A program made the position numbers and the translations under genes. Below are positions 36,248-45,894 of a stretch of DNA of 52,497 nt, one piece after another (the stretch's first letter is position 1; every line of letters begins with the position of its first letter). Location: NCBI RefSeq assembly GCF_014803725.1, contig NZ_JAAVBE010000005.1:1-52497 (forward strand). Direction: 5' to 3'. The stretch is from Desulfovibrio sp. Lineage in GTDB: Bacteria > Desulfobacterota > Desulfovibrionia > Desulfovibrionales > Desulfovibrionaceae. A model generated the notes under the pieces. The model was not told the DNA's origin. It saw only the letters and a list, made by a program, of their open reading frames with translations, and made no database searches.

Positions 36248-37105
36248 TTATTCCGCCGCGAGCTGGATGCGCTCGAAGCCCGTCACCGTGATGGTGTCGT
36301 TCACGGCCTTGGCCGCCTCGCGCACCACGTCGGCCACGGTCTTCTTGTCGTCGCGGATATAGGGCTGCTCCAGGAGGCAGACTTCCTTCTGGAACTTCTT
36401 CACCGCGCCCTCGGCGATCTTGTCCACGATATTGGCGGGCTTGCCCTCTTCAAGGGCCTTCTGGCGGTAGACTTCGCGCTCGCGCTCCACGGCGGCCGCG
36501 TCGAGGCTCGAGGCGTCGAGGGCCATGGGATTGGTGGCGGCCACCTGCATGGCGAGGTTTTTGGCCAGATCCTTCACTTCGGGCGTGTCCACGCTGGCGG
36601 CCTTGCCGCAGGTGAGGAAGACGAGCACGCCGATCTTGCCGTTGGCGTGGATATACTGGCCCACCACCTCGTTGTCGCCGGTCTTGCTGTGCCGCGCGAA
36701 CTTGCCGAGGCGCATGTTTTCGCCCACCGAGGCGATGAGCTGCTTCACCTCGTCGCCCACGATGCCGTCAAGGCCGGCGGCGTCGGCGGGATTGTGCTCC
36801 AGCACGGCCTCGGCCACGCGCTTGGCCATGTTCTGGAACTGGTCGCCGCGGGCCACGAAATCCGTCTCGCACATGAGCGAGGACATGGCCACGTGCTTCC
36901 CGTCCGCGCTCACCGCGGAGGTGACGAGGCCCTCGCAGGTGGCGCGGTCCGACTTCTTGGCCGCCTTGGCCATGCCCTTCTGGCGCAGCCAGTCCACGGC
37001 CTTTTCCATGTCGCCGTTCACTTCAACGAGGGCCTTCTTGCAATCCATCATGCCTGCGCCGGTTTTTTCGCGCAGTTCCTTGACCATTTGTGCGCTGATC
37101 GCCAT
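36248..37105 (-). CDS. tsf: Elongation factor Ts
   Basis: 285 residues from ATG 37105 (MAISAQMVKELREKTGAG), preferred over an upstream in-frame start for its family-typical beginning and GGGAG ribosome site. The EF-Tu-contacting motif GMMDCKKALVEVNGD and the TDFV motif (CETDFVARGD) are present. It recycles EF-Tu by nucleotide exchange. Transcribed with rpsB, 96 bp downstream of it. Confidence 0.97.
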   Translation of the reverse strand: MAISAQMVKELREKTGAGMMDCKKALVEVNGDMEKAVDWLRQKGMAKAAKKSDRATCEGLVTSAVSADGKHVAMSSLMCETDFVARGDQFQNMAKRVAEAVLEHNPADAAGLDGIVGDEVKQLIASVGENMRLGKFARHSKTGDNEVVGQYIHANGKIGVLVFLTCGKAASVDTPEVKDLAKNLAMQVAATNPMALDASSLDAAAVEREREVYRQKALEEGKPANIVDKIAEGAVKKFQKEVCLLEQPYIRDDKKTVADVVREAAKAVNDTITVTGFERIQLAAE

Positions 37106-37201
37106 GGGGTCTTCTCCCAAACTCCGGCGCGAGAGGCCCCGCGCCGGAAAGATTGCTGTTTCAGGGCCGCGCGGTCGCGGCCGTACCTTGCGCCCCCGCT
37201 G

Positions 37202-38029
<828 letters not shown>

Positions 38030-38156
38030 GATTCCTCCAAATGGGTTATGCCTCCACCCCGGCCTTGCGGGCCTTCCACCCCGGGGTGGCCGGATGCGCC
38101 GCGCATCCGCCCGGGGACCCCGGAAAGCCGCCGGAGTGTGCGGAATGGGAACGAGT

Positions 38157-38185
38157 CACATAGCCCAAAAAAGGTCGGCTGGCAA
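38157..38185 (-). promoter_or_regulatory. Predicted promoter of rpsB-tsf
   Basis: On minus TTGCCA (38185-38180), 17-bp spacer, TATGTG (38162-38157). The ~120-nt leader that follows contains strong self-complementary segments (CGGATGCGC/GCGCATCCG; CCACCCCGGGGTGG), which may serve S2 autoregulation. Confidence 0.5.
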
Positions 38186-38213
38186 GCGTTGGGGGCCGTG
38201 CGCGCCGGCCGGC

Positions 38214-38244
38214 AAAAAAAGCCCCGGCAGGGGGCCTGCCGGGA
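38214..38244 (-). terminator. Terminator after the AEC carrier gene
   Basis: On minus: CCCGGCAGG, a short C loop, CCTGCCGGGG-type partner, then C and seven T. Ends the oxalate operon. Confidence 0.85.
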
Positions 38245-38271
38245 CGATCAGGGGGCGCGTGTGCTGTGCGG

Positions 38272-39255
38272 CTAGAACCACGCGCCGCTGAGCACGCGGT
38301 CGGTGATCCAGATCCACAGCGGGCAGAAGCCGATGAAGAGGATGACGCTGAGTGTCAGGGACGAGGTGCCCGTGGCCACGTAGGTGTCGTACTCGTCAGC
38401 GATGATGATGCCGGAGAAGGCCGGGGGCAGCGCGCAGGCCACGACCAGCATCTTGATGTTCAGCGGGTCCATGGCGCAGAGCACGCCGCCGAGAAGGGCG
38501 AGACCCGGCATGACGATGAGCTTCAGGATGGAGCCCAGGATGGCCTGCCAGTTGATGACCACTTTGATGGCCGAGAGCGTGATGCCTGCGGAGAACACTG
38601 CCATGGAGGCGTTGGCCTTGGCGATGAGGTCGAAGGAGGGGCTCGCCCATTCCGGCCACGGGATGCCCACGAGCACCCACACCACCGCGAGGATCGGAGC
38701 CCAGGCCACGGGCTGTTCGAGCGCGTGGATGACAGGCAGCCAGCCGCTTTCCTTCTTGCCGCCCTTGCCGTTTGCGGCCTTTTCCTTGGCGAGCGAGGCG
38801 TTGAGCAGCGAGAGGCCCACCGGGATGCCCACGGCGTTGACCACGATGCCCACGATGGCGACCACCAGGGCCACGGCCGGCGTGGCGCCGAAGATCGGCT
38901 CCAGCACGGCGAACCCGAGGAAGCCGATGGTGGGCGAACCGCTGATCAGTGCGGACACGGCCGCGTCAGCGCCGGTATTGTTCTTGAAGCAGTACTTATA
39001 GATGTAATACACGCCCATGAAGCAGGCCATGATGACCACAAGCGAGACGAGCGAGAGCTTGAGATCCTTGTAGAGCATGTCCCGGCTGGCCTGGGCGATG
39101 GAGACGAACAGCGCCGCGGGCAGCGCGTAGTCAAGGACGACCTTGTTGAACTTTTTGGCGTCCTCGCCGTTGAAGATGCCCTTCTTGCCGGAGATGTAAC
39201 CGGCGAGCATGACGACCACGATCGGCACGATGGCGTAGAGGATGATATGTGACAT
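38272..39255 (-). CDS. AEC-family transporter, candidate oxalate/formate carrier
   Basis: 327-residue integral membrane protein of the auxin efflux carrier family: about ten hydrophobic segments in two halves (IILYAIVPIVVVMLAGYISG, DYALPAALFVSIAQASRDM, SALISGSPTIGFLGFAVLEP, then after a charged loop KEKAANGKGGKKESG, the second half ending LTLSVILFIGFCPLWIWI). AEC proteins transport organic anions such as malate. It is the last gene of frc-oxc-AEC, 66 bp after oxc, and no OxlT-type carrier is seen, so oxalate uptake or oxalate/formate exchange is the likely role. That substrate is inferred from context only. Confidence 0.88.
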   Translation of the reverse strand: MSHIILYAIVPIVVVMLAGYISGKKGIFNGEDAKKFNKVVLDYALPAALFVSIAQASRDMLYKDLKLSLVSLVVIMACFMGVYYIYKYCFKNNTGADAAVSALISGSPTIGFLGFAVLEPIFGATPAVALVVAIVGIVVNAVGIPVGLSLLNASLAKEKAANGKGGKKESGWLPVIHALEQPVAWAPILAVVWVLVGIPWPEWASPSFDLIAKANASMAVFSAGITLSAIKVVINWQAILGSILKLIVMPGLALLGGVLCAMDPLNIKMLVVACALPPAFSGIIIADEYDTYVATGTSSLTLSVILFIGFCPLWIWITDRVLSGAWF

Positions 39256-39321
39256 GAAATTTTCCCCTTGGGAATGCGGGTGAGGTGGCGGGGCCGGGCA
39301 GGGACCCGGCCCCGCTTGCCG

Positions 39322-41055
39322 CTAGGCGATGGGATGCTGGAGCGCTTCGGGGTTGAGATAGCCGATGTGGCCGCTTTCCTTGCCGGAGTCCGCGGCAAGC
39401 TGCACATTGATGATGCAGGGCTTCCTGGAAGCGATGGACTCGGTGAGCGCGGCCTTGAGCTCTTCGGGCGTGGTCACGTAGTAGCCCTTGGCGCCGAAGG
39501 CCTCGCCGATCTTTTCATAATGGGCGTTGATGTCCAGCGTGGTGGGCGCCGGGTCGCCGTTGTGCGCCAAGTTGACGCCGATGCCGTTGTAGATGCCGCC
39601 ATTGTTGAACACCACCACGGTGCAGGGCAGCTTGAAGCGGCAGATGGTGCCCATTTCCATGCCGGTGAAGCCGAAGGCCGAGTCGCCCTCGATGGCGACC
39701 ACGCTCTTGCCGGTGGAAACGGCCGCGCCGATGACCGAGCCCATGCCCATGCCCATGATGGCCCAGGTGGCGCAGTCGATGCGGTGGCGGGGCTTGAACA
39801 TGTCGATGGTGTCGCGGGTGTCGTCAAGGGTATTGGCGCCTTCGTTGACGAGGATCACGTCCGGGTTGCCCTCGATGATGGGCTTGATGGCGTTGAGCGC
39901 TGCCCAATGGGTCATGGGCATGTCCTTGGCGTGCGAGGCCAGGCGCTCGGCGAACTTGGCGTTCTTTTCCTTGGTCTCGGCCTGGAGCCCGCTCACCCAG
40001 GCGGGATCCATGCTCATCTTGTAGTTGGCGAGCTTTTCGAGGATGGCCGAGACGGAGCTGTCGAGGTCGCCCACCACGGGCGCGGCGATGGGCCGGTTGC
40101 AGTCCATCTCGTCCGGGTCGATATCAAGCTGGATAAACTTGCCTTCCGGGTTCCACTTGCCGTGGCCGCGCGAGAGCAGCCAGTTGAGGCGCGCGCCCAC
40201 GAGCATGACCACGTCGGCCTTTTCCATGATGGTGGAGCGGCAGGCAAGCGCGCTCAGCGGGTGGTTGTCCGGCATGAGGCCCTTGGCCATGGACATGGGG
40301 TAGAAGGGGATGCCGGTCTTCTCGACAAGCGCCTTGATCTTGTCGTCGATCTGGGCATAGGCCGCGCCCTTGCCGAGCAGGATGGCGGGGCGCTTGGCCG
40401 AGGCGAGCAGCTTGAGCGCGCGGTCGATGGAGTCGGGCCCGGGGATCATCTTCGGGCACGGGTCGACGGGCGTGAAATACCAGGGTTCGGCTGTCTTGGC
40501 GTCCACGATCTGCCCGAGGCAGGGGGTGGTGATGTCAAGATAGACGCCGCCGGGGCGTCCGGAAACCGCGGCGCGGTAGGCGCGGGCCACGGCCGTGGGG
40601 ATGTCCTTGGGGTCATTGACGCGGAAGGCGGCCTTGACGAGGCCCTTGGCCACGTTGAGCTGGTCAAGGTCTTCATAACCGCCCTGCTGCATATCCACGG
40701 GCTCGCGGTCGCTGGAGCCGGAGATCTGGATCATGGGGTAGCAGTTGACCGTGGCGTTGATGGTGGCCGTGAGGCCGTTGAGGAAACCCAAGGAGCTCAC
40801 CGTGAGGAGCAGGCCGGGCTTGCCGGTGAGGTAGCCGTGGGTGGCCGCGGCCATGCCCGCCTGCTGCTCGAAGCGGAAGCCGACGAACTTGATGCCCTGT
40901 TGCTGGCAGAGATAGGCGAAATCCGTCACCGGAATGCCCACCAGGCCGTACATGGTGTCGAGCCCGGCGTTTTTGAGCGCCTTGGCCAGGATATACATGC
41001 CGGTGATCTGTTCGGGAAAGTGCGGAGCGGCCGCGGAACTTGCTTGCGTCGTCAT
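39322..41055 (-). CDS. oxc: Oxalyl-CoA decarboxylase
   Basis: 577-residue ThDP enzyme: oxalyl-CoA to formyl-CoA plus CO2, consuming a proton. Catalytic Glu63 in FRFEQQAGMAAATHGYL (equivalent to Glu56 of the Oxalobacter enzyme), ThDP/Mg2+ motif EGDSAFGFTGMEMGT with NNGGIYNGIG, and the C-terminal ADSGKESGHIGYLNP matching the substrate-lid region. The GSSDREPVDMQQGGYEDLDQ segment is specific to Oxc among ThDP enzymes. Works with frc upstream and the carrier downstream. Confidence 0.96.
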   Translation of the reverse strand: MTTQASSAAAPHFPEQITGMYILAKALKNAGLDTMYGLVGIPVTDFAYLCQQQGIKFVGFRFEQQAGMAAATHGYLTGKPGLLLTVSSLGFLNGLTATINATVNCYPMIQISGSSDREPVDMQQGGYEDLDQLNVAKGLVKAAFRVNDPKDIPTAVARAYRAAVSGRPGGVYLDITTPCLGQIVDAKTAEPWYFTPVDPCPKMIPGPDSIDRALKLLASAKRPAILLGKGAAYAQIDDKIKALVEKTGIPFYPMSMAKGLMPDNHPLSALACRSTIMEKADVVMLVGARLNWLLSRGHGKWNPEGKFIQLDIDPDEMDCNRPIAAPVVGDLDSSVSAILEKLANYKMSMDPAWVSGLQAETKEKNAKFAERLASHAKDMPMTHWAALNAIKPIIEGNPDVILVNEGANTLDDTRDTIDMFKPRHRIDCATWAIMGMGMGSVIGAAVSTGKSVVAIEGDSAFGFTGMEMGTICRFKLPCTVVVFNNGGIYNGIGVNLAHNGDPAPTTLDINAHYEKIGEAFGAKGYYVTTPEELKAALTESIASRKPCIINVQLAADSGKESGHIGYLNPEALQHPIA

Positions 41056-41163
41056 TGATATGCCCCTCTGGGTGGGAAAAGTTAGGGAGTGGGGAGGAAA
41101 GGTTCCCGGCGGTAAACTCTGTGCGGCGGGGGCTCGTGCCGGGGCGGCCGCCCTAGTGGAAAT

Positions 41164-41207
41164 GCCCGGAAGCGGGGGTGGAGGCTCCCGCTTCCGGGCG
41201 TTTTTTT
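41164..41207. terminator. Strong hairpin between frc and oxc
   Basis: GCCCGGAAGCGGG (41164-41176) pairs perfectly with CCCGCTTCCGGGC (41187-41199). Seven T follow on the + strand (41201-41207), while on the minus (frc-to-oxc) strand only ATTT follows. In the operon direction it may be a partial terminator or RNA-stabilising stem; in the opposite direction it is a full terminator for antisense transcription. Confidence 0.7.
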
Positions 41208-41208
41208 G

Positions 41209-42507
41209 CTACGCCTTCTTGAGAGGCTCGGTGGTACCGTTGGCCGCGAACTTGGCGATGTCCGCGTCGGTGAAGCCCACGCTCTTGAGAACTTCCTCGT
41301 TGTTGCCGCCCAGGGTCGGGCAGGGACCGTAGGTGGGCTGGAAGTTGCTCATGGTGAAGGGCACGCCCACGGTGACGAAGGTGCCGACCTTGCCGCCGTA
41401 GCCGGGCTGGTTGATCTTGACGAGGGTGTTGCCGTCATAGAGGCTCTCGTCGGTCATGATCTCCTTGGTGTTGAGCACCGGGCCCACGGGCACCGCGTAC
41501 TTGGCGAGGTGTTCGGTCACTTCGTACTTGTCGCGCGTGGCCGCCCATTCGCCGATGCGCTTGTAGATGGCCTGCTTGTGCTTGTCGCGCGCGTCGGCGG
41601 TGTTGAAATCGGGGTTGGTGAGCCAATCCTGGAAGCCCATGCCTTCGCAGAACTTCTCAAAGCTCTTGGCGTCGCGCTGGATGATGATGTACACGCAGTC
41701 GTTGGGGTCCTTGGGGAAGTTCTTGCACTTGTAGGTCCAGCCGAGCACGCCGGAGCCTTCCTGGTTGCCGGAGCGCGGCACATAGTCCTCGAACTTCTGG
41801 TCAGGATACTGCGGGAACTGCGTCAAGTAGCCGATGCGGTCGAGGGTGAGCTGGTCGCGCGTCTTGATGCGGCAGAGGTTGAGGCAGGCATTGTGCATGG
41901 ACTGGTACACGAGGCAGCCTTCGCCAGTGTGCTCGCGCTGCACGAGGGCGGCGAGCAGGCCGATGGCGAGGTGCATGCCGGTGTTGGAGTCGCCAAGGGC
42001 GGCGCCGCTCTGGGTCGGGATATTGTCCGGGCCTTCCCACCACCCGGTGGTGGAGGCGGCGGCCGCCGTCACCTGCGCGACAGGCTCATAGGCCTTCAGG
42101 TGCGCGAAGCGCGAGGACAGCGGGAAGCCCTTGAGCGTGCCGTAGATGCACCGGGGGTTCAGCTTGTGAACCACTTCCCAGGAGAAGCCCAGCTTGTCCA
42201 TGGCGCCGGGATGGAGGTTTTCCACAAAGATGTCGGCTTCCTTGATGAGGCGCGTCAGGATCTCCTTGCCGTCGGGCGTGGCCGCGTCGAGGCTCAGGGA
42301 TTTTTTGTTGGAGTTGAGCTGAAGGAAGTAATAGCTCGGGCAGTCCGGGTCGAACTGCAATTCTTTACGCGTGGCGTCACCGTGGCCGGGGCGCTCAATC
42401 TTGATGACATCGGCGCCGAGCCAGGCGAGCAGCTGGGTGCAGGAGGGGCCGGACTGGACGGCGGTGAAGTCGACGATTTTGATGCCTTGCAAGGGAGCGG
42501 TGTTCAT
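41209..42507 (-). CDS. frc: Formyl-CoA:oxalate CoA-transferase
   Basis: 432-residue class III CoA-transferase: moves CoA from formyl-CoA to oxalate. ATG 42507 starts MNTAPLQGIKIVDF; a GTG 12 bp earlier is possible. Gln18 (VQSGP) and the catalytic Asp173 (ALGDSNTGMHLAIG), which forms the acyl anhydride, are present. The loop that in Oxalobacter Frc is GGGGQ and closes over the active site reads EGSGV here (residues 250-254, in PRSGNQEGSGVLGW). First gene of the oxalate operon. Related CaiB-type enzymes act on other acids, but the oxc neighbour makes formyl/oxalyl transfer by far the best call. Confidence 0.93.
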   Translation of the reverse strand: MNTAPLQGIKIVDFTAVQSGPSCTQLLAWLGADVIKIERPGHGDATRKELQFDPDCPSYYFLQLNSNKKSLSLDAATPDGKEILTRLIKEADIFVENLHPGAMDKLGFSWEVVHKLNPRCIYGTLKGFPLSSRFAHLKAYEPVAQVTAAAASTTGWWEGPDNIPTQSGAALGDSNTGMHLAIGLLAALVQREHTGEGCLVYQSMHNACLNLCRIKTRDQLTLDRIGYLTQFPQYPDQKFEDYVPRSGNQEGSGVLGWTYKCKNFPKDPNDCVYIIIQRDAKSFEKFCEGMGFQDWLTNPDFNTADARDKHKQAIYKRIGEWAATRDKYEVTEHLAKYAVPVGPVLNTKEIMTDESLYDGNTLVKINQPGYGGKVGTFVTVGVPFTMSNFQPTYGPCPTLGGNNEEVLKSVGFTDADIAKFAANGTTEPLKKA

Positions 42508-42559
42508 GGGGTGTCTCACTGGGGTAAGGGGTGAAGAGAAAGGTACTTTGCCTTGGGTA

Positions 42560-42577
42560 GAGCATAAAGTCTGCCAA
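42560..42577 (-). promoter_or_regulatory. Candidate sigma-54 promoter for the oxalate operon
   Basis: On minus TTGGCAGACTTTATGCTC: GG and GC separated by 10 bp, TGGCA and TGCT elements intact (9 of 12 consensus positions). About 53 bp before the frc ATG. The rest of 42520-42923, between frc and the divergent porin, shows no gene. Confidence 0.45.
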
Positions 42578-42923
42578 TCGGAAAAAAGCGTGGGTATCCT
42601 CGACTTTTAGGGAAAAGTGTGGCCCGGTTTCCTGTTGCGCCGGTGCACATTTTTTAGGCACGCCCAGGCTCCTTACCCTGTAAAAAAATTGCGCACCTGT
42701 CTAAAAATCAACCAGCGCCAGCTCCGCGAAAGGGCAGCGAAAGGTCGGCAAGCTCGCGGCCGGGCGCGGGAGCCCCAAAAAGGTGCCATATCCTGAAGGT
42801 TTACGTTGCAAAAATTTTTTTGTACAAGGGCCTGTCCACAAAAATGCCAAAAATCGCCAGGCGATACCGGCGGCCCTTGCGGCCGCTCCTCCTCCCGCTC
42901 TTGCCTGTTGCCCGGAAAGCCCG

Positions 42924-44483
42924 ATGAAGCGACGCCGCGCCTTTTGCCTCCATGTCCTGCTCCTCCTGCTGCCCGGCATCCTCTGGGCGCATGCCGCCCG
43001 GGCCGTGGACTTCAAGCCCCGCGGCCAGTGGATAGCGAGCTTCGGCTACGGCATGAACGGCAAGTTCGTGAAAAACGCGGGCTTCACCGGCTTCAGCCCC
43101 GGGCAGGACAATTTCAACGCCCGCGAGAAGGTGGCCCTGCAACTGGACGCCGAGGTCTCGCGCAATCTCTCCGGCAGCGTCTATCTCGACATCGGCGACA
43201 TCATCTGGGGCCAGCAGGAGAGCGGCGGCGCGCTCGGCGCGGACGGCCATATGGTCAAGGTGGGCAACGCCTTCATCGACTGGTCGCTGCCCAGGGCCCC
43301 GCTGCGCGTGCGCATGGGCATCCAGAGCATCAAGACGCCGGCCTACGCCTCGGGCAATTCCATTTTTAATGGCAGCGTGGCCGCGGTGGTGGCCAACTGG
43401 GCCTTTTCGGAGTGCCTGAGCGTCACCGGCGCCTGGGCGCGCCCTTACAACGACAATACGCGGGCGAAGGGGGGAGGGCCGGTGTTCGGCGACAATGTGG
43501 ACGCCTTCGGCCTGCTCGTGCCGCTGCAACTGGAAAAGGCGGGCCTCATCCCCTGGGCGGTCATGGCCGTCATCGAGCCGCATGCCGCGCGCGCCGGGGA
43601 TGCCGCGTATCCCTTCGGGAATTTTACCGCCATGGGCGGCGACGCGGGCAATTTCCGCGAGGGTATGTTCCCGGCCGGGGGCAGCCGCCACCAAGACTTT
43701 TCGGATGCCAACGGCGCCCGCGCCGTGCGCTCGCGCGCCACGGCCTTCTGGGCCGGCCTCACGGGAAAGTTCGACCTGCTCGCGCATTTGCGGGTGAGCT
43801 TTGACGCGGAATATGGCGAAACGAGCTGGCAGGACGACCGCCGCCTCGACCGGCGCGGCTGGTTCGCCACGCTCTGCGTGGATTCGGAATATGACTGGGG
43901 CATGCCCGGAGTCTACGCCTGGTACGCCAGCGGCGACGACGCCAACCCGGCCAACGGCTCGGAGCGCCTGCCCGCGCTGGACCCGGGCAATTCCATCAAT
44001 TATTCGCCGCTGGCCTATGACGGCTCGCACTATATCGAGCGCAACGCGCTCATCGGCAACAATCTCGCGGGCACCTTGGGCGTCGGCGTCAGGGCCGCGC
44101 ACCTGCACCTGTGGGAAAACGTGTCGCAGACCTTCTATTTCAACTATATCCGCGGCACCAACAGCCGGGCCATGGCCCGCAAGATGTCGCGTGAGGGCCT
44201 GTGGGCCAACGGCATGGCGCTTTCCGGGGCGCAGCCGGGCCCCGGCGCCGACCTCGGCATGCCCAATCTTTACCTCACCCAGGGCGACTTCGCGGTGGAG
44301 ATCGCCGGCACGGGCCGCTGGCGGTTCAGCGAGGGGCTGACGCTCTTTTACAGCGCCGGCTGGATCGGCCTTTCGCAGGACAAGGGCACGGGCGCCTGGG
44401 GCGCGCGGCATACGCGCGGCGAGGCCATCCCGGCAACGGCCAACGCCTGGAACGTGAACCTGAGCTTTATCGCATCGTTCTGA
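42924..44483 (+). CDS. Outer-membrane porin, second copy, divergent from the oxalate operon
   Basis: 519 residues from ATG 42924, chosen for a compact signal peptide: MKRRRAFCLHVLLLLLPG, cleavage after AARA giving VDFKPRGQWIASFGYGMNG. The mature start parallels the porin at 34267 (VDFK...GxW...FGxG), and internal blocks match: GGALGADGHMVKVGNAFIDW, RMGIQSIKTPAYASG, WYASGDDANPANGSERLP. Ends NLSFIASF with terminal Phe. Ribosome site weak (GGAAAG). Its location beside frc-oxc suggests, but does not prove, a part in oxalate or formate passage. Confidence 0.88.
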   Translation: MKRRRAFCLHVLLLLLPGILWAHAARAVDFKPRGQWIASFGYGMNGKFVKNAGFTGFSPGQDNFNAREKVALQLDAEVSRNLSGSVYLDIGDIIWGQQESGGALGADGHMVKVGNAFIDWSLPRAPLRVRMGIQSIKTPAYASGNSIFNGSVAAVVANWAFSECLSVTGAWARPYNDNTRAKGGGPVFGDNVDAFGLLVPLQLEKAGLIPWAVMAVIEPHAARAGDAAYPFGNFTAMGGDAGNFREGMFPAGGSRHQDFSDANGARAVRSRATAFWAGLTGKFDLLAHLRVSFDAEYGETSWQDDRRLDRRGWFATLCVDSEYDWGMPGVYAWYASGDDANPANGSERLPALDPGNSINYSPLAYDGSHYIERNALIGNNLAGTLGVGVRAAHLHLWENVSQTFYFNYIRGTNSRAMARKMSREGLWANGMALSGAQPGPGADLGMPNLYLTQGDFAVEIAGTGRWRFSEGLTLFYSAGWIGLSQDKGTGAWGARHTRGEAIPATANAWNVNLSFIASF

Positions 44484-44611
44484 GAATATGCGGCGCGGCC
44501 GGCGCAGCCCGCCCGAAAGCCCCGCACCTTCCTTCTGGCAAGGGCGCAGCCCCTGTGCATTCCGCCTCCCCCTCCCAGGCGCGGGCCAGGGGACGGGCCA
44601 GCCCCCCCGGC

Positions 44612-44640
44612 TTGACATCCGGCCCCGGTTTTCCTACATC
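44612..44640 (+). promoter_or_regulatory. Predicted sigma-70 promoter of the radical SAM gene
   Basis: TTGACA (44612-44617), 17-bp spacer, TACATC (44635-44640). About 40 bp before ATG 44680. Confidence 0.5.
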
Positions 44641-44679
44641 AAAATTTATGTCGATTGATACAAAAATAAGGAGAAGAGG

Positions 44680-45594
44680 ATGAAGTTCGCCGAACCCGTC
44701 TACCGCCCGCCTATGGAGGCCAATTCGCTGCTGTTGCCCGTGACCCAGAGCTGCAACTGGAACAAGTGCAATTTCTGCTACCGGCTGAAGGAATATCCCT
44801 TTCTCGTCACCACGCCGGACGACCTCGAGCAGGAGATCCTGAGCCAGAAGGCCTTTTATCCGCCGAATACGGACATCTTTCTCGTGGGCTCGAATACTTT
44901 TGTGCTTCCTGTCAGAAAATTCCGCGAATTTTTCGCCGTCATCCGCAAATATTATCCGAAAATGGGCAAGGTCTCCATGTTCAGCAGGGTGGACGCCATC
45001 GCCGACAAGTCGGACGCGGATTTGAAAGAACTCCGGGAGCTGGGCGTGCGCCAGCTCTATGTGGGCACGGAAAACGGCAATGACGACGCCCTTGAACTCA
45101 TGAACAAGGGCCACAATGCGGCCGAAGCCGTGGAGCAGTTGAAACGCCTCGACGCCGCGGGCATCGACTATACCGTCTTTTATATCATCGGCATGGGCGG
45201 CAAGGGCGCGGGCGGGAAATCGGCGCGCGAGACCGCCGCGCTGTTCAACCAGCTCAAGCCGGTGCGCATCGTCTCCACCGGCATGACGGTCACGGAAGGC
45301 ACGGGGGCGGCGAAACTTCAGGAGGAGGGGCGGTTCGTCCAGGCCTCGGAACGGGAAAAAATCGAGGAATTGCGGCTCTTTTTGCAGGAGCTCACCGTGG
45401 ATACCTTCTATGACGGCATCCACTACCTCAACCCCCTGCACTACCGCTTCCAGACCTCGGACGCGGCGGCGAGGAAAAAGATCCTCGCCGACATCGACGC
45501 CATCCTCGCCCGATATTCGGACAGCGAGCTGGAAGCCGCCATCAACCGCCGGCAAATGGAAGAGGACTGCAAGCCCGCGCAACTGCAAAACTGA
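44680..45594 (+). CDS. Radical SAM protein with CX4CX2C motif
   Basis: 304 residues from ATG 44680 behind AAGGAGAAGAGG. The [4Fe-4S] site is C25-x4-C30-x2-C33 (TQSCNWNKCNFCYRL), one residue longer than the common CX3CX2C. SAM-binding and barrel features follow: DIFLVGSNTF, MFSRVDAIADKSDADLKEL, LYVGTENGNDDAL and FYIIGMGGKG. Similar stand-alone radical SAM proteins are widespread in anaerobes and uncharacterised. No cobalamin-binding or SPASM domain is visible. It appears to be a single-gene unit convergent with slyX. Confidence 0.87.
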   Translation: MKFAEPVYRPPMEANSLLLPVTQSCNWNKCNFCYRLKEYPFLVTTPDDLEQEILSQKAFYPPNTDIFLVGSNTFVLPVRKFREFFAVIRKYYPKMGKVSMFSRVDAIADKSDADLKELRELGVRQLYVGTENGNDDALELMNKGHNAAEAVEQLKRLDAAGIDYTVFYIIGMGGKGAGGKSARETAALFNQLKPVRIVSTGMTVTEGTGAAKLQEEGRFVQASEREKIEELRLFLQELTVDTFYDGIHYLNPLHYRFQTSDAAARKKILADIDAILARYSDSELEAAINRRQMEEDCKPAQLQN

Positions 45595-45624
45595 ACGCCG
45601 CTGCGCAGGCCGGCTCCGGCCTTT

Positions 45625-45894
45625 TCAGTACCGCTCGGGCAGGGAGTGCGGGGGCAGCGCGTTTTCCGGCGCGTCCGCGAGCTTGTCGCGCAGGGAACGG
45701 GCCAGCGCGCCAAGGTCGGCGAGCTGGCGCTCGATGGCGTCGAGCTGCGCCTGCTGGGCCGTGAGCGCACTGTCCAGCTCCTTGAGGCGTTCTTCCTGAA
45801 AAAAGGCGGTCTCCTCGAGGCGCGCGATGCGCCCCTCAAGGGCCTCCACGGCTGCGGCGAGCGGGGCGCCGCCGGTGTGGTCAGTGCTGGACAT
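45625..45894 (-). CDS. slyX: SlyX-family coiled-coil protein
   Basis: 89 residues from ATG 45894. A single long coiled coil (VEALEGRIARLEETAFFQEE, LKELDSALTAQQAQLDAIER) and a C-terminal LPPHSLPERY resembling the PPHY end of SlyX. Function of the family is unknown. Start overlaps the 3' end of the YgiQ gene by 14 bp. Confidence 0.8.
   Translation of the reverse strand: MSSTDHTGGAPLAAAVEALEGRIARLEETAFFQEERLKELDSALTAQQAQLDAIERQLADLGALARSLRDKLADAPENALPPHSLPERY

Noticed and set aside
39268..41058. 596-aa plus-strand ORF
   Set aside because: Shadow of oxc; Gly/Asp/His/Val-rich with no motif.
42801..44618. 605-aa minus-strand ORF
   Set aside because: Shadow of the second porin; Arg/Ala/Gly-rich without domains.
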